DNA of 64,000 nucleotides from the NCBI RefSeq assembly GCF_040448685.1, contig NZ_CP159290.1, forward strand, positions 1,116,001 to 1,180,000. Reading direction: 5' to 3'. Source of the DNA: Cellulosimicrobium sp. ES-005 (lineage in GTDB: Bacteria > Actinomycetota > Actinomycetes > Actinomycetales > Cellulomonadaceae). Shown here in pieces: positions 45,696 through 56,218 of the stretch; the stretch's first letter is position 1, and each line of letters begins with the position of its first letter. The position numbers were made by a program, and so were the translations under genes. The notes beneath the pieces were generated by a model. The model searched no databases. It was not told the origin of the DNA and worked only from the letters and a program-made list of their open reading frames with translations.

Positions 45696-46748
45696 TCATG
45701 CTGCGGGGGCGTCGAGGTCGGCGGCCACCTGCACGACGACCTTCTCTCCGCGCGTCATGCGCTCGACGGCCTCCTCCCAGCGGTCGAGCGGGACGACGGC
45801 GCCGATGACGGGGCCGAGCCGCACGTGGCCGGACCCGAGGAGCCGGATCGCGGTGCGGAACGACGACGGCCGCTTGCCGCGCGAGCCGACGACCTCGAGC
45901 TCGCGGTTGACGACGAGGTCGAGGTCCGTCGACGGGTGCTCGTGGTAGAAGGCGACGAGCACGGCCCGCCCGCCCTTGCGCAGGTGCGTGAGACCGTCGG
46001 CGAGGACGGCGGTCGAGCCCGAGCACTCGAACAGCGAGTGGGCGCCGTACCCGTCGGTGAGGCGGCCGACGACCTCGCCGACGTCCTCGGCGTCGGCGTC
46101 CACGACGTGCTGCACGCCGAGGGCGCGGGCGGTCGCGAGGCGCACGGCGTGCCGCGAGCGCCCGACGAGCACGACGGTCGCGCCGCACGCGACGGCGACC
46201 TGGGCGACGAGGAGCCCCACGGCGCCGGGCCCGGTGACGACGACCACCTCGCCGGCGAGCGCCGGGCTGCGCTCGACGACGGCGTGCACGGCGACGGCGA
46301 GCGGCTCGACGAGCGCGCCCTCCAGGAGCGTGACGTCGTCGGGCAGGCGGTGCACGGCGCGCCCGGGGACGGCGAGCTGGTCGGCGAGGCCGCCGTCGGT
46401 GGTGGTGCCGATGCCGGTGCGGTGGGGGCAGCGGTTGTACTGCTCGGTGCGGCAGTAGGCGCACCGCAGGCACAGCGAGGCGTCGGTCTCGACGCACACG
46501 CGGTCCCCGGGCCGCAGGTCGGGGCGCTCGGCCGCCGGGCCGACCCACCGCACGACGCCGGCGATCTCGTGGCCGAGGACGCGGCGGCCGTCGAAGCCCT
46601 GGCCGGACTCGACGGCGGAGCGGTCGGTGCCGCAGATCGCGCACGCCGCGACGTCGACGAGCACCTGGTCGTCGCGGGGGACCGGGGCGGGGACGTCGAG
46701 CAGCGCGACGTTGCCGGGACCGGGCGAGTGCTTCACGAGGGCGCGCAC
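45696..46748 (-). CDS. Zinc-dependent medium-chain alcohol/polyol dehydrogenase
   Basis: A 350-aa MDR-family NAD(P)-dependent dehydrogenase of the sorbitol/threonine dehydrogenase type. The catalytic zinc ligands are Cys in CAICGTDRS, His-Glu in LGHEIAGVV and Glu in ALVEPLAVAVHAV. The structural zinc lobe has CLRCAYCRTEQYNRC. The nucleotide site is VTGPGAVGLLVAQVAVA. GTG 46748 follows GGAGG. It is divergent from the FGGY kinase across a 114-bp control region. It probably oxidises a polyol to a ketose, or an alcohol on a sugar acid, at the head of the cluster's pathway; the substrate is unknown. Confidence 0.88.
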   Translation of the reverse strand: MRALVKHSPGPGNVALLDVPAPVPRDDQVLVDVAACAICGTDRSAVESGQGFDGRRVLGHEIAGVVRWVGPAAERPDLRPGDRVCVETDASLCLRCAYCRTEQYNRCPHRTGIGTTTDGGLADQLAVPGRAVHRLPDDVTLLEGALVEPLAVAVHAVVERSPALAGEVVVVTGPGAVGLLVAQVAVACGATVVLVGRSRHAVRLATARALGVQHVVDADAEDVGEVVGRLTDGYGAHSLFECSGSTAVLADGLTHLRKGGRAVLVAFYHEHPSTDLDLVVNRELEVVGSRGKRPSSFRTAIRLLGSGHVRLGPVIGAVVPLDRWEEAVERMTRGEKVVVQVAADLDAPAA

Positions 46749-46862
46749 AAGGCCTCCTTGCCTCTCCTTGCATGTATAGACAGGAGTATGCCAGACCGTG
46801 TATGTCTAGGGCAGTACGCGCGCAGCACGCGCGCCTCACCTCGACGAAGAGGAGCACGACGC
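46749..46862. promoter_or_regulatory. Divergent promoter region A with TGTATAG box
   Basis: This gap between the dehydrogenase and FGGY kinase contains ATGTATAGACAGGAG (46772-46786). TAGACA at 46778-46783 is repeated inverted as TGTCTA at 46803-46808. The TGTATAG element recurs before the aldolase and the GntR gene, so this is a likely binding site for that regulator. Confidence 0.6.
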
Positions 46863-48422
46863 ATGAGCAGGTACCTCGTCGGCATCGACGCCGGCACGTC
46901 GGTCGTCAAGGCGGCCGTCTTCGACCTCGACGGGACGGAGCTGACCCGCGCCGGGCGCAGCGTCCCGGTCACCAACCCGGCCCCGCACCTGGCCGAGGAG
47001 GACATGGAGCAGGTCTGGACCGCCGCGCACGAGGCGATCCAGGAGGCGGTCGCCGCGTCGGGCGTCGCCCCGGAGGAGATCCTCGCGGTCGGTGCCACGG
47101 GCCAGGGCGACGGCAGCTGGCTCGTCGGGCCCGACGGCAGGCCGGTCGGCCCCGCCTACCTGTGGACCGACGGCCGCGCGGGCGAGCTCATCGACGGGTG
47201 GTACGCCGACGGCACGGTGAGCCGGCAGTTCCCCGTCTCGGGCACCGGGCCGTACGCGGGGACCACGAGCGCCCTCCTGCGCTGGCGCCTGGAGAACGAG
47301 CCGGAGTCGCTGCGCGAGGGGGTCACCGCGCTGTGGTGCAAGGACTGGGTCGAGTACCGCCTCACGGGCGAGCTCTCGGGCGACCCGTCGGACGCGAGCC
47401 TCGCGGGCATCGACGTGCGCTCGCGCACGTGGTCGGACGAGGTCCTCGACGCGTGGGGTCTCGGAGCGGCGCGCCACGTGCTGCCGCGCCTCCTCGCGCC
47501 GACCGACGTGTGCGGCACCGTGACCCCCGAGGCCGCCGCGCTCACAGGCCTGCGGGCCGGGACGCCCGTCGTCAAGGGACAGGTCGACATCGCCGCGTCG
47601 TCCCTCGGCGTGGGCGTCATCGCCCCGGGGGACTGCATGGCGGTCATCGGCACCGCGGGGATCGTCACCGTCGCGACCGACGACCTCTCGGCCGGCTTCG
47701 CACCGGCCGACGTCGGGTGGGTCATCCCGCACGGCCCGGACACGTGGGTCCGCGCGATGGGCATGAACTCGTGCACGCCGAACGTCGACTGGTTCCTTCG
47801 CGAGCTCGGCCACGGGTTCCACGAGGACGCGCGCGCCCGCGCGGTGTCGCTCTTCGAGCACCTCGACGCGACCGTCGCGAGCGTCCCGCCGGGCGCGGGC
47901 GGCGTCGTCTTCCACGGGTACACCGCGCCCGGCGGCGAGCGCGCGCCCTTCGTCAAGCCCAGCGCGCGCGGGTCGTTCAGCGGGCTCACCGCCGGGCACT
48001 CGCGCGACCACATGCTGCGCGCGGTGTACGAGGGCGTCGCCTACGGGATCCGCGACTGCCTAGACTCCATCCCCACCGAGGTGGGCACGGTGCGCCTCGC
48101 GGGCGGCGGCGCGTCGAGCCCCGTGTGGAGCCAGGTGTTCGCCGACGTCCTCGGCCGCCGCGTCGTCGTCCCGGCGGGCAGCGAGTTCGGCGCGAAGGGC
48201 GCCGCGCTCGTCGCCGGGGTCGGCGTGGGGGCGTGGTCGACGCTCGACGAGGCCGTCGCGGAGACGGTCGACGTGGAGCGCTCGTACGAGCCGTCGGCGC
48301 ACGCGACGCGCGTGTACGACGAGTACTTCGGCGTCTACCGCCAGATCCGCGAGCACGTCGCCGCCACGTGGGACCTCCTGCACGCAGCGGGCCGGCGCAC
48401 CGAGGCGATGCTCGCCGCCTGA
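46863..48422 (+). CDS. FGGY-family carbohydrate kinase (erythritol-kinase/xylulokinase-like)
   Basis: A 519-aa two-domain FGGY kinase phosphorylating a sugar or polyol with ATP. The first domain has VGIDAGTSVVKAAVFDLDG and ATGQGDGSWLV, then AYLWTDGRAGELI, WCKDWVEYRLTGEL and SDASLAGIDV. The second has VIGTAGIVTVATDD and RLAGGGASSPVWSQVFAD. The GQGDG and WCKDW segments are reminiscent of erythritol kinase (EryA), but specificity cannot be set from sequence. GAGGAG precedes the ATG. The hairpin at 48434-48469 ends the transcript. Confidence 0.88.
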   Translation: MSRYLVGIDAGTSVVKAAVFDLDGTELTRAGRSVPVTNPAPHLAEEDMEQVWTAAHEAIQEAVAASGVAPEEILAVGATGQGDGSWLVGPDGRPVGPAYLWTDGRAGELIDGWYADGTVSRQFPVSGTGPYAGTTSALLRWRLENEPESLREGVTALWCKDWVEYRLTGELSGDPSDASLAGIDVRSRTWSDEVLDAWGLGAARHVLPRLLAPTDVCGTVTPEAAALTGLRAGTPVVKGQVDIAASSLGVGVIAPGDCMAVIGTAGIVTVATDDLSAGFAPADVGWVIPHGPDTWVRAMGMNSCTPNVDWFLRELGHGFHEDARARAVSLFEHLDATVASVPPGAGGVVFHGYTAPGGERAPFVKPSARGSFSGLTAGHSRDHMLRAVYEGVAYGIRDCLDSIPTEVGTVRLAGGGASSPVWSQVFADVLGRRVVVPAGSEFGAKGAALVAGVGVGAWSTLDEAVAETVDVERSYEPSAHATRVYDEYFGVYRQIREHVAATWDLLHAAGRRTEAMLAA

Positions 48423-48433
48423 CCCGCACGCGA

Positions 48434-48469
48434 GAGAGGGGCGGGTGGTGACGACCACCCGCCCCTCTC
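48434..48469. terminator. Bidirectional hairpin between FGGY kinase and RuBisCO-like gene
   Basis: A perfect 16-bp stem (48434-48449 with 48454-48469) and 4-nt loop separate two converging gene ends. Confidence 0.8.
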
Positions 48470-48485
48470 GTCGTGCGTCGACGCG

Positions 48486-49760
48486 TCAGTCCAGCACGCC
48501 GAAGCGCTCCAGCGCCGCGGCGAGCTCGGGGTGCTCGCGCGCCGCGTCGCGCACGTCGCGGCCGGCGACCGCGGCGTCGATCGCCTGGCGCATGGCGCGC
48601 ACGCCCGCGGCGGGCCCCTGCGGGTGCCCCTGGACCGCGCCTCCCGCGCCGAGGACCACGTCGGTGCCCGCGTCCCGCACGTACCGCGCGACCACGCCGG
48701 GGTGCACCCCGCCGCCGATCACGGGCAGCGCGGGGGCGACGTGCGGGCGCGGCAGCGCGAGCTGCTGCAGCGTGCGCAGGTACGGCAGGCGGCGGACCGG
48801 GTACCCCCCGTACGGGGTCGTCGTGAGCACGAGGTCGGCCCCCGCGAGACGCGGGAGCATGCCGGCCGCGATCGGGGCGCTCATCCCGGACGCGGGCCCC
48901 TCGAAGTACGGGCCGGTGCCGGCGAAGTGGCCGAGCAGGGGGACGTCCACCGCGTCGCGCAGCGCCTGCAGGCCGCCGTACCCGACGGTCGCGTAGGTGA
49001 TCATGAGCGCGCGGGCCCCCGCGTCGACCGCCCGGCGCGCGGTGTCGAGCATGCGGTCCGGCCGGTCGGTGACGTTCGGGACGTAGACCACGTCCTTGCC
49101 CGTCTCCTCGAGCACCTCGCGCGCGGCGCGACCGAACTCGCGCACGCGCTCGACGACGGGCGAGAACGACGTGTCGCCGAGCAGCTCGTCGTCCTTCACG
49201 AGGTCCACGCCCCCGAGCGCGGTCTCCTTGAAGATCCGCGCGCCCTCCTGCGGGCTCAGCCCGGTGCACGGCTTGATCATGTTGAGCACGAGCGGCCGGT
49301 CCGTGACCCCGACGAGCTCGCGCACGCCGGCGACCCCGAACCGGGGACCGCCGAGATCGCGCGCGTAGGCGTCCGGGAGCTCGAGGTCGACGAGCTTCGC
49401 CTGCACGGACGTCGACGCGTCGTTGCCGAGCAGCGTCGTGAGCAGCATCGGGAGCTGCGGCCCCACGTTGACCGTCGGGACGGCGATCTGGACGAGGAAG
49501 TCGTGCACCTCGTCGTCGTCGCCCCCGACCTCGACGGGCGGTGCCTCGAGGACGCGCACGACGCGTCCCTCGTGCCGCGCGCGCAGCTCGGGCGTCAGGC
49601 CCGGCACCTCGACCCAGGTGCCGGTCGTCTGCCCGACGGCGAACGTCGTGGCCTTGGCCATGACGTCCGTGCCTGCGGGCAGGCGCAGGTGGTACGTCGC
49701 GAGCACGTAGTCGTCGCCGCGGACGTCCTCGGGGAGGCGGAAGAGGGAAGCGGTCGTCAT
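48486..49760 (-). CDS. RuBisCO-like protein (form IV)
   Basis: A 424-aa member of the RuBisCO large-subunit superfamily. The activation-site motif is GGVDLVKDDELLG: Lys189 (the carbamylated Lys position), Asp191 and Glu192, and Lys163 in MIKPCTGLS is retained. The second Lys of that motif in true RuBisCO is Cys165 here. The loop-6 region (GGGVHPGVVARYV) has no obvious catalytic Lys. The phosphate-binding GAGGAVQGHPQG is present. It should therefore enolise or decarboxylate a sugar phosphate rather than fix CO2. Known relatives include OiaX-type 3-oxo-isoapionate-4-phosphate decarboxylases and methionine-salvage enolases; no salvage genes lie nearby. ATG overlaps the HAD stop by 4 bp. Confidence 0.9.
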   Translation of the reverse strand: MTTASLFRLPEDVRGDDYVLATYHLRLPAGTDVMAKATTFAVGQTTGTWVEVPGLTPELRARHEGRVVRVLEAPPVEVGGDDDEVHDFLVQIAVPTVNVGPQLPMLLTTLLGNDASTSVQAKLVDLELPDAYARDLGGPRFGVAGVRELVGVTDRPLVLNMIKPCTGLSPQEGARIFKETALGGVDLVKDDELLGDTSFSPVVERVREFGRAAREVLEETGKDVVYVPNVTDRPDRMLDTARRAVDAGARALMITYATVGYGGLQALRDAVDVPLLGHFAGTGPYFEGPASGMSAPIAAGMLPRLAGADLVLTTTPYGGYPVRRLPYLRTLQQLALPRPHVAPALPVIGGGVHPGVVARYVRDAGTDVVLGAGGAVQGHPQGPAAGVRAMRQAIDAAVAGRDVRDAAREHPELAAALERFGVLD

Positions 49761-50608
49761 GCGAGGTCTCCGGTCCGGGGGGCGCCGAGGCCCAGGTGGT
49801 CGAGGGCGTGCTCGAGGAAGGCGGCCAGCCCGTCCTCGGCGTGGTTGCCGATGCTCGCGAGCGTGACGGCCTTGACCTCGGGGCGCGCGTTGCCCATCGC
49901 GAACCCGTAGCCGATGCGGGACAGCCACGGTACGTCGTTGCCGCCGTCGCCGAACCCGAGCGTGCGGTCCGCGGTCACGCCGAGGCGGTCCAGCACGAAG
50001 GACAGGCCCTCCCACTTCGCGCCCCGCTCGGGCGAGAGCTCGAAGAACTCGTCCATCGCGCGGGCGATCCGGGGGACGCGCGAGACCGTGGGGGCGACCT
50101 CGTCCAGACGGTCCCCGCGGCCGACGACCATGATCTTGACGATCGCCCGCGGGTCGGTGTCCCGGAGGTCGGCGACGCGCACGTCCTGCTCGTTGAGCGC
50201 CATGAGGAGGTCGCGACCGAAGCCCGGCTCGGAGATGAAGATGTCGCGCGACGTCCACCACGTGCAGGTGAGGCCGAGCTCGTCCGCGAGCTCGGCCATC
50301 GTCCGGATCTCCTCCGGGGCCAGGGTCTCGACGCGCAGGTCCTCGTCCGTGCGCGGGTCGACCACGACGGCCCCGTTGCAGCAGACCACGGGCAGGTCGA
50401 GTCCGATCGAGCCCGCGAGATCGAGGGTGTTGGCCCGTGACCTCCCGGTGACGAGCAGGACGGGGACGCCGGCGTCGCGGACGCGGGCGACCGCGGCCGC
50501 GGTGCGCGGCGAGACGGCGTGGTCGGCGCCGGCGAGCGTCCCGTCGACGTCGAGGGCGAGGGCGCCGACGTCGGCGAGCGAGGGGAGGGTGACGGTCGAG
50601 GACGACAT
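49757..50608 (-). CDS. HAD-superfamily phosphatase, Cof type (IIB)
   Basis: A 283-aa HAD hydrolase. Motif I is ALDVDGTLAG (nucleophile and acid Asp), motif II LVTGRSRAN, motif III Lys in RGAKWEGL and motif IV GFGDGGNDVPWL. The cap lies between II and III, as in Cof-type sugar phosphatases. ATG 50608 follows CAGGAGAAG. It overlaps the RuBisCO-like gene by 4 bp, so it probably acts on the same intermediate: dephosphorylating the product, or removing a dead-end sugar phosphate. Confidence 0.88.
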   Translation of the reverse strand: MSSSTVTLPSLADVGALALDVDGTLAGADHAVSPRTAAAVARVRDAGVPVLLVTGRSRANTLDLAGSIGLDLPVVCCNGAVVVDPRTDEDLRVETLAPEEIRTMAELADELGLTCTWWTSRDIFISEPGFGRDLLMALNEQDVRVADLRDTDPRAIVKIMVVGRGDRLDEVAPTVSRVPRIARAMDEFFELSPERGAKWEGLSFVLDRLGVTADRTLGFGDGGNDVPWLSRIGYGFAMGNARPEVKAVTLASIGNHAEDGLAAFLEHALDHLGLGAPRTGDLA

Positions 50609-50636
50609 GCTTCTCCTGAGGTCGGGTGTCATGACG

Positions 50637-50677
50637 CGCGGGCGGGCCCGGTGGTGGCACCACCGGACCCGCCCGCG
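50637..50677 (-). terminator. Hairpin between the membrane protein and HAD genes
   Basis: An 18-bp stem with one mismatch (50637-50654 with 50660-50677) and a 5-nt loop lie after the membrane-protein stop, within the operon. It may attenuate expression of HAD and RuBisCO-like genes relative to the membrane protein. Confidence 0.6.
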
Positions 50678-50687
50678 CCGGGTGCGC

Positions 50688-51620
50688 TCAGACGAGGGCG
50701 CTGCCCAGGCCGAGGACGAGCAGGCTCGTGGGCCAGATCGTCGCGGCCGGGGGGTCGATGTGGGTGTCGCCGTGGATGTGCAGGAGGCGCGCGAACAGCT
50801 CCGCGCCCCACGCGGCGACGACCGCGAACGCGGCGCCGACGAGCACGGCCGCGAACGTGCTGCCCACGACGGGAAGGAACGTGGCGGCGGCGAGACCGCC
50901 GACGACCGTGATGTGGTGCGTCACGGGGACCGGCATCCCGACCGCGAGGAACGCGAGCGAGAACGCGGAGACGCCGAAGGCGAACACGTGGGCGCTGCCC
51001 TGGAGGTCGGGGAAGCTCTCGGCGAGGAGCACGGTCGTGCCGGCCGCGAACAGGCCGGCGAACGCGCCGAGCACCGTGTTGTCGCGGAAGCGCTGCTGGC
51101 CCGGGATCCACTGGTTCTCGGGCGTGGGCGCGAAGCGCTTCCAGCCCTGCGGCGTGCGCGGCACCGCCCCGAGCAGGCCGGTGCGGCCGAACACGAGCCG
51201 GGCGGCGACGCCCGAGAGGAACACCGTGACGGCCACGGTGTCCGTGTGGCTCCCGAACCACGGCGTCGCGGCGACCGCGACCTGCACCACGTAGCCCAGC
51301 GCGCCGAACAGCGCGCCGACGAGCAGCACGTCGGGGCGTCGGATGCTCGCGAGAGGTGTGACGATGTCCTTGCCGTCGAAGCCGCCGCGCCGTGCCGCGT
51401 AGCCCGCGGCGGCGACACCGCCGGCGAACGCGACGTGCGGGCCGAAGAACGGCCCGAACGCGACGGTGTCGAGCATGCCCGAGCCACCACCCGCGGCGAG
51501 GGCCACGACGCCGAGCACCACGGCCAGGCCGGTGAAGACGAATGCGAGGAGCGCGCCGAGGGCCGCGCCCACGAACCCTCCGCCGAGCGAGAGCAGGAGG
51601 GAGAAGAGATCGATGTCCAT
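50688..51620 (-). CDS. Polytopic membrane protein, transporter candidate
   Basis: A 310-aa, very hydrophobic protein with about eight to ten membrane spans (for example FSLLLSLGGGFVGAALGAL, LLVGALFGALGYVVQVAVA, TFAAVLVGAAFAVVAAWGAE). Loops hold charged motifs such as TPENQWIPGQQRFRDN and a conserved-looking HIHGDTHIDPPAATIWP near the C-terminus. I do not recognise a transporter family. No other transporter is seen in the 46-64 kb cluster, and it is first in the operon with the HAD and RuBisCO-like genes, so substrate uptake is the natural guess. ATG 51620 follows GAAAGG. Confidence 0.75.
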   Translation of the reverse strand: MDIDLFSLLLSLGGGFVGAALGALLAFVFTGLAVVLGVVALAAGGGSGMLDTVAFGPFFGPHVAFAGGVAAAGYAARRGGFDGKDIVTPLASIRRPDVLLVGALFGALGYVVQVAVAATPWFGSHTDTVAVTVFLSGVAARLVFGRTGLLGAVPRTPQGWKRFAPTPENQWIPGQQRFRDNTVLGAFAGLFAAGTTVLLAESFPDLQGSAHVFAFGVSAFSLAFLAVGMPVPVTHHITVVGGLAAATFLPVVGSTFAAVLVGAAFAVVAAWGAELFARLLHIHGDTHIDPPAATIWPTSLLVLGLGSALV

Positions 51621-51866
51621 GAGTACCTTTCGCGAAGCGCACGTCGTTGTCTGGAGCCGGCACCGTCGCCGGCCACCCCGCGGTCGTGTCGATAGTACGA
51701 CCACATACAGGTTCGGACAACTAGTTGACTAGACGTGTACTGGCTACTAGCGTGCGGACGTCGGGCACGTATCTCCGGCCCCCGGGGCACCGACGCCTCG
51801 GAGCCAGGCCGGACGGGGACGACCCCCGCGTCAGCACTCGGAACTGTCAACAATGAGGTGTGGCAC
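51621..51866. promoter_or_regulatory. Divergent promoter region B
   Basis: This 246-bp gap between the membrane-protein operon and the GlpK-like gene has an AT-richer core at about 51690-51750, with CCACATACAGG (minus strand CCTGTATGTGG) and overlapping ACAACTAGTTGACTAG palindromic stretches. It resembles the TGTATAG-type boxes less exactly than the other regions. Nothing else is seen. Confidence 0.4.
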
Positions 51867-53372
51867 ATGACGAAGTACATCCTCGGAATCGACGAGGGAA
51901 CCACGAGCGCCCGGACGTTCGTGATCGACGAGGAGGGAACGGTCCTCGGACTCGGCCAGGCCGAGCTCACGCAGCACTACCCCCGGTCCGGCTGGATCGA
52001 GCACGACCCGCAGGAGATCGTCACGACCCAGTACGAGACGATGCGCGCCGCGATGCGCCAGGCGGGCATCCAGCCCGCTGACCTCAGCGCGATCGGCCTG
52101 ACCAACCAGCGGCAGACGGCCCTCGTCTGGGAGAAGGACACCGGGCGGCCCATCTACAACGCGATCGTGTGGGCCTCGCGCCACTCGGTCGACATCGTCG
52201 AGCAGTGGGTCGCGGAGGGGCACGGCGAGACCATCCGCAGCAAGACCGGCCGCACGCCGGACGCCTTCTACTCCGCGTCGAAGATCCGCTGGATCCTCGA
52301 CGCGGTCCCCGGGGCGCAGGAGCGTGCCGAGAAGGGCGAGCTGCTCGCGGGCACGATCGACACGTGGCTCGTCTGGAACCTCACGGGCCGGGAGGCGTTC
52401 GTCACGGACTACTCCAACGGCGCCGAGACCATGATGATGAACCTCGAGACGCTCGACTGGGACGACGAGCTGCTCTCGATATACGGCATCCCGCGCGTCA
52501 TGCTGCCGCGCATCGTCCCGTCCGACACCGTCGTCGGCGACGCGGCGCCGTCGTTCGGGGCCCCGGTCCCGATCGCCGCGAACATGGGCGACCAGCAGGC
52601 CGGGCTCTTCGGCCAGGCCGCGTTCAAGCCCGGCCAGGCGAAGATGACGTACGGCACCGCGGGCGTCCTCAACATCAACGCCGGCAGCTCGACGGCGTAC
52701 GTGCCCGGTCTCACGACGACCGCGGCGTGGGGCGTGGGCGGCGACATCGCGTACGAGATCGAGGGCGTCGTGTACGCCATGGGCAAGACCATGCAGTGGC
52801 TGCGCGACGACATGAAGCTCATCCACGCCGCGCCGGACAGCGAGTGGTATGCGGGTCAGGTCGCGAGCACGGAGGGCGTCTACCTCGTCCCGGCGTTCAC
52901 CGGCCTCGGGGCGCCCGACTGGGACTCCTACGCGCGCGCCGCGATCGTCGGCATCTCCAACGCGACGAATCGCCTGCACATCATCCGCGCGGGCGTGGAG
53001 TCGATGGTCTACCAGACGCGCGACCTCGTGCAGGCCGCGCTCGACCAGTCCGACATCACCATCCCGGAGATCCGCGTCGACGGCGGGGCGGTGAAGAACA
53101 ACCTGCTGTGCCAGATGACCGCGGACATCACGGGCATCCCGGTGATCCGGCCGCGCGTGCAGGAGGCGACGATCTACGGGGCCATGCTCATGGCCGGCAT
53201 CGCGACGGGCGTCTACGGCTCGCTCGACGAGGTGTCGAGCCGCTGGCAGCAGGACCGCGTGTTCGAGCCGGCGATGAGCCGTGACCAGGCGGACACGCTG
53301 TACGCCGGGTGGCGCGAGGCGCGCGAGCTGACTAAGGGCTGGGCGCGCAAGGTGCCGGGCGCCGCGGCCTGA
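51867..53372 (+). CDS. Glycerol-kinase-like FGGY kinase
   Basis: A 501-aa FGGY kinase clearly of the GlpK branch: ILGIDEGTTSARTFVIDEEG, GLTNQRQTALVWEKDTG, NAIVWASRH, LLAGTIDTWLVWNLTG and VPAFTGLGAPDWDSYAR. The region after GDQQAGLFGQAAF reads KMTYGTAGVLNINAG where typical GlpK has KxTYGTGCFLLMNTG, so the substrate may not be glycerol. ATG 51867 is chosen at the conserved N-terminus, with GAGGTG upstream; the frame opens at 51735. It converges on the GlpD-like gene across a hairpin. Phosphorylation of glycerol or a related C4-C5 polyol is likely. Confidence 0.88.
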   Translation: MTKYILGIDEGTTSARTFVIDEEGTVLGLGQAELTQHYPRSGWIEHDPQEIVTTQYETMRAAMRQAGIQPADLSAIGLTNQRQTALVWEKDTGRPIYNAIVWASRHSVDIVEQWVAEGHGETIRSKTGRTPDAFYSASKIRWILDAVPGAQERAEKGELLAGTIDTWLVWNLTGREAFVTDYSNGAETMMMNLETLDWDDELLSIYGIPRVMLPRIVPSDTVVGDAAPSFGAPVPIAANMGDQQAGLFGQAAFKPGQAKMTYGTAGVLNINAGSSTAYVPGLTTTAAWGVGGDIAYEIEGVVYAMGKTMQWLRDDMKLIHAAPDSEWYAGQVASTEGVYLVPAFTGLGAPDWDSYARAAIVGISNATNRLHIIRAGVESMVYQTRDLVQAALDQSDITIPEIRVDGGAVKNNLLCQMTADITGIPVIRPRVQEATIYGAMLMAGIATGVYGSLDEVSSRWQQDRVFEPAMSRDQADTLYAGWREARELTKGWARKVPGAAA

Positions 53373-53390
53373 CGCGACGCACCGGTCACG

Positions 53391-53427
53391 ACGACGGGGC
53401 GGCACCCGGTGGGTGCCGCCCCGTCGT
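53391..53427. terminator. Bidirectional hairpin between the GlpK-like and GlpD-like genes
   Basis: A perfect 17-bp stem (53391-53407 with 53411-53427) and a 3-nt loop between converging genes. Confidence 0.8.
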
Positions 53428-53434
53428 GCTGCGC

Positions 53435-55111
<1,677 letters not shown>

Positions 55112-55312
55112 TCGTGTGCCGTCCTCCTCACGCGGCGGTGCGTCTCGACGCCTCGGCGGCTGCGCTCCTGTGCGCGCCGGGCCGGGTGCAGGTCGTCGTC
55201 CGCGCGACCACCAACTTGTGTGTACATGGTTGCACACGTATGGCGGTTGCGGCCACAATGTCCGGACGGACACGGACAGCGTCGTCGGGCCGGCGGCGCG
55301 GAGAGGGGAACC
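55112..55312. promoter_or_regulatory. Divergent promoter region C
   Basis: This 201-bp gap between the GlpD-like and TIM-like genes contains AACTTGTGTGTACATGG (55213-55229) followed by TTGCACACGTATGG. The ACTTGT half matches the arm of the inverted repeat before the aldolase gene. It is a candidate, weaker site for the cluster's GntR regulator. Confidence 0.45.
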
Positions 55313-56086
55313 ATGCTTCCCAGGACGCTCGTCGGGTGCAGCACCAAGGGCTATCTCGGGCTCGCGGAGACGCGGTCCTGGGCCGAGCGCGTCGCGAGCG
55401 GGCTCGCGGCGCGCGGGGGCGGTGACGGGGTCTACGCGTGCGTCCCCCACCCGCTCGTCACGGTGCTCTCCGAAGGGTTCGCCGGGACCGGCGCCGACGT
55501 GGGGGTGCAGGACGTCTCCCCGCACCCCAGGGGCCCCTACACCGGCGAGGTGAGCGCGGAGCTGCTCGCCGAGCTCGGCGTGCGGTACGTCATGGTCGGA
55601 CACCCGGAGCGCGTGCGGCACGTCGGCGAGACGCCCGAGCTCTTCGGTCGCAAGGTCCGGGCCGCCGTCGGGCACGGCCTCGTCCCGATCCTCGTCGTGG
55701 GCGAGCCGGAGCGGAGCGCGGAGCCCGAGCCGGTCCTGCGCGCCCAGCTGGACGCGGCGTTCGGCGGCCTGCCCGACGACGCGGAGGTCGTCGTCGCGTA
55801 CGAGCCCACGTGGGCCATCGGCGCGGCCGAGCCGGCGCCGGCGGACCACGTGCTGCGGACGGTGGGCGTGCTCCGCACGCTCGTCGACGAGCGAGTCGCG
55901 CGCTCGCGCGTGCTCTACGGCGGGTCGGCCGGGCCGGGGACGTTCGCCGCGATCGCGCGAGCCGGCGCCGGCGGGGACCCGCGCGACGTGCCGGACGGCG
56001 TGTTCCTCGGTCGCGGAGGCCTGGACCCGGACGCGTTCCTCGCGACGGTGGCCGAGGTCCGGGCCGCCGTGGGTGCGGTCGTCTAG
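55313..56086 (+). CDS. Triose-phosphate-isomerase-family sugar phosphate isomerase
   Basis: A 257-aa TIM-fold protein. The catalytic Lys is in GCSTKGYLG, the electrophilic His in VMVGHPERV and the catalytic Glu in VAYEPTWAIG; the phosphate loop ends VLYGGSAGPG. The N-terminal pattern (CSTKGYLG rather than GNWKMN) and GHPER (rather than GHSER) set it apart from glycolytic TIM. Tetrulose-phosphate isomerases of erythritol/threitol pathways (EryH, LerI) belong to this divergent group, so L-erythrulose 1-phosphate is a reasonable candidate substrate. GAGAGGGG precedes the ATG. Confidence 0.88.
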   Translation: MLPRTLVGCSTKGYLGLAETRSWAERVASGLAARGGGDGVYACVPHPLVTVLSEGFAGTGADVGVQDVSPHPRGPYTGEVSAELLAELGVRYVMVGHPERVRHVGETPELFGRKVRAAVGHGLVPILVVGEPERSAEPEPVLRAQLDAAFGGLPDDAEVVVAYEPTWAIGAAEPAPADHVLRTVGVLRTLVDERVARSRVLYGGSAGPGTFAAIARAGAGGDPRDVPDGVFLGRGGLDPDAFLATVAEVRAAVGAVV

Positions 56087-56090
56087 GGAA

Positions 56091-56118
56091 TACTTGTATA
56101 GAGGAGTCTGGACAAGTA
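56091..56118. promoter_or_regulatory. Inverted-repeat operator D before the aldolase gene
   Basis: TACTTGT (56091-56097) and ACAAGTA (56112-56118) are perfect 7-bp arms around a 14-bp spacer. The sequence TTGTATAGAGGAG inside it closely matches ATGTATAGACAGGAG in region A. It lies 5 bp after the TIM-like stop and about 100 bp before the aldolase start. Confidence 0.65.
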
Positions 56119-56218
56119 CGATCTAGCTATCGGGTGCGTGGCCGGTGAGCGGCCGCGCACGGACGACCGACGGTCGGGCCAACGGAGGCCCCGTCGTCGC
56201 ACCACGAGGAGGACATCC

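Noticed and set aside
48486-49760. Calling this a CO2-fixing RuBisCO
   Set aside because: The second Lys of the KxK-type active-site motif is Cys165, no loop-6 Lys is evident, and no phosphoribulokinase or small subunit is present.
55313-56086. Calling this gene tpiA, the glycolytic triose-phosphate isomerase
   Set aside because: The catalytic Lys, His and Glu are present, but surrounding motifs (CSTKGYLG, GHPER) differ from glycolytic enzymes and the gene is in a polyol cluster, not next to gap and pgk.
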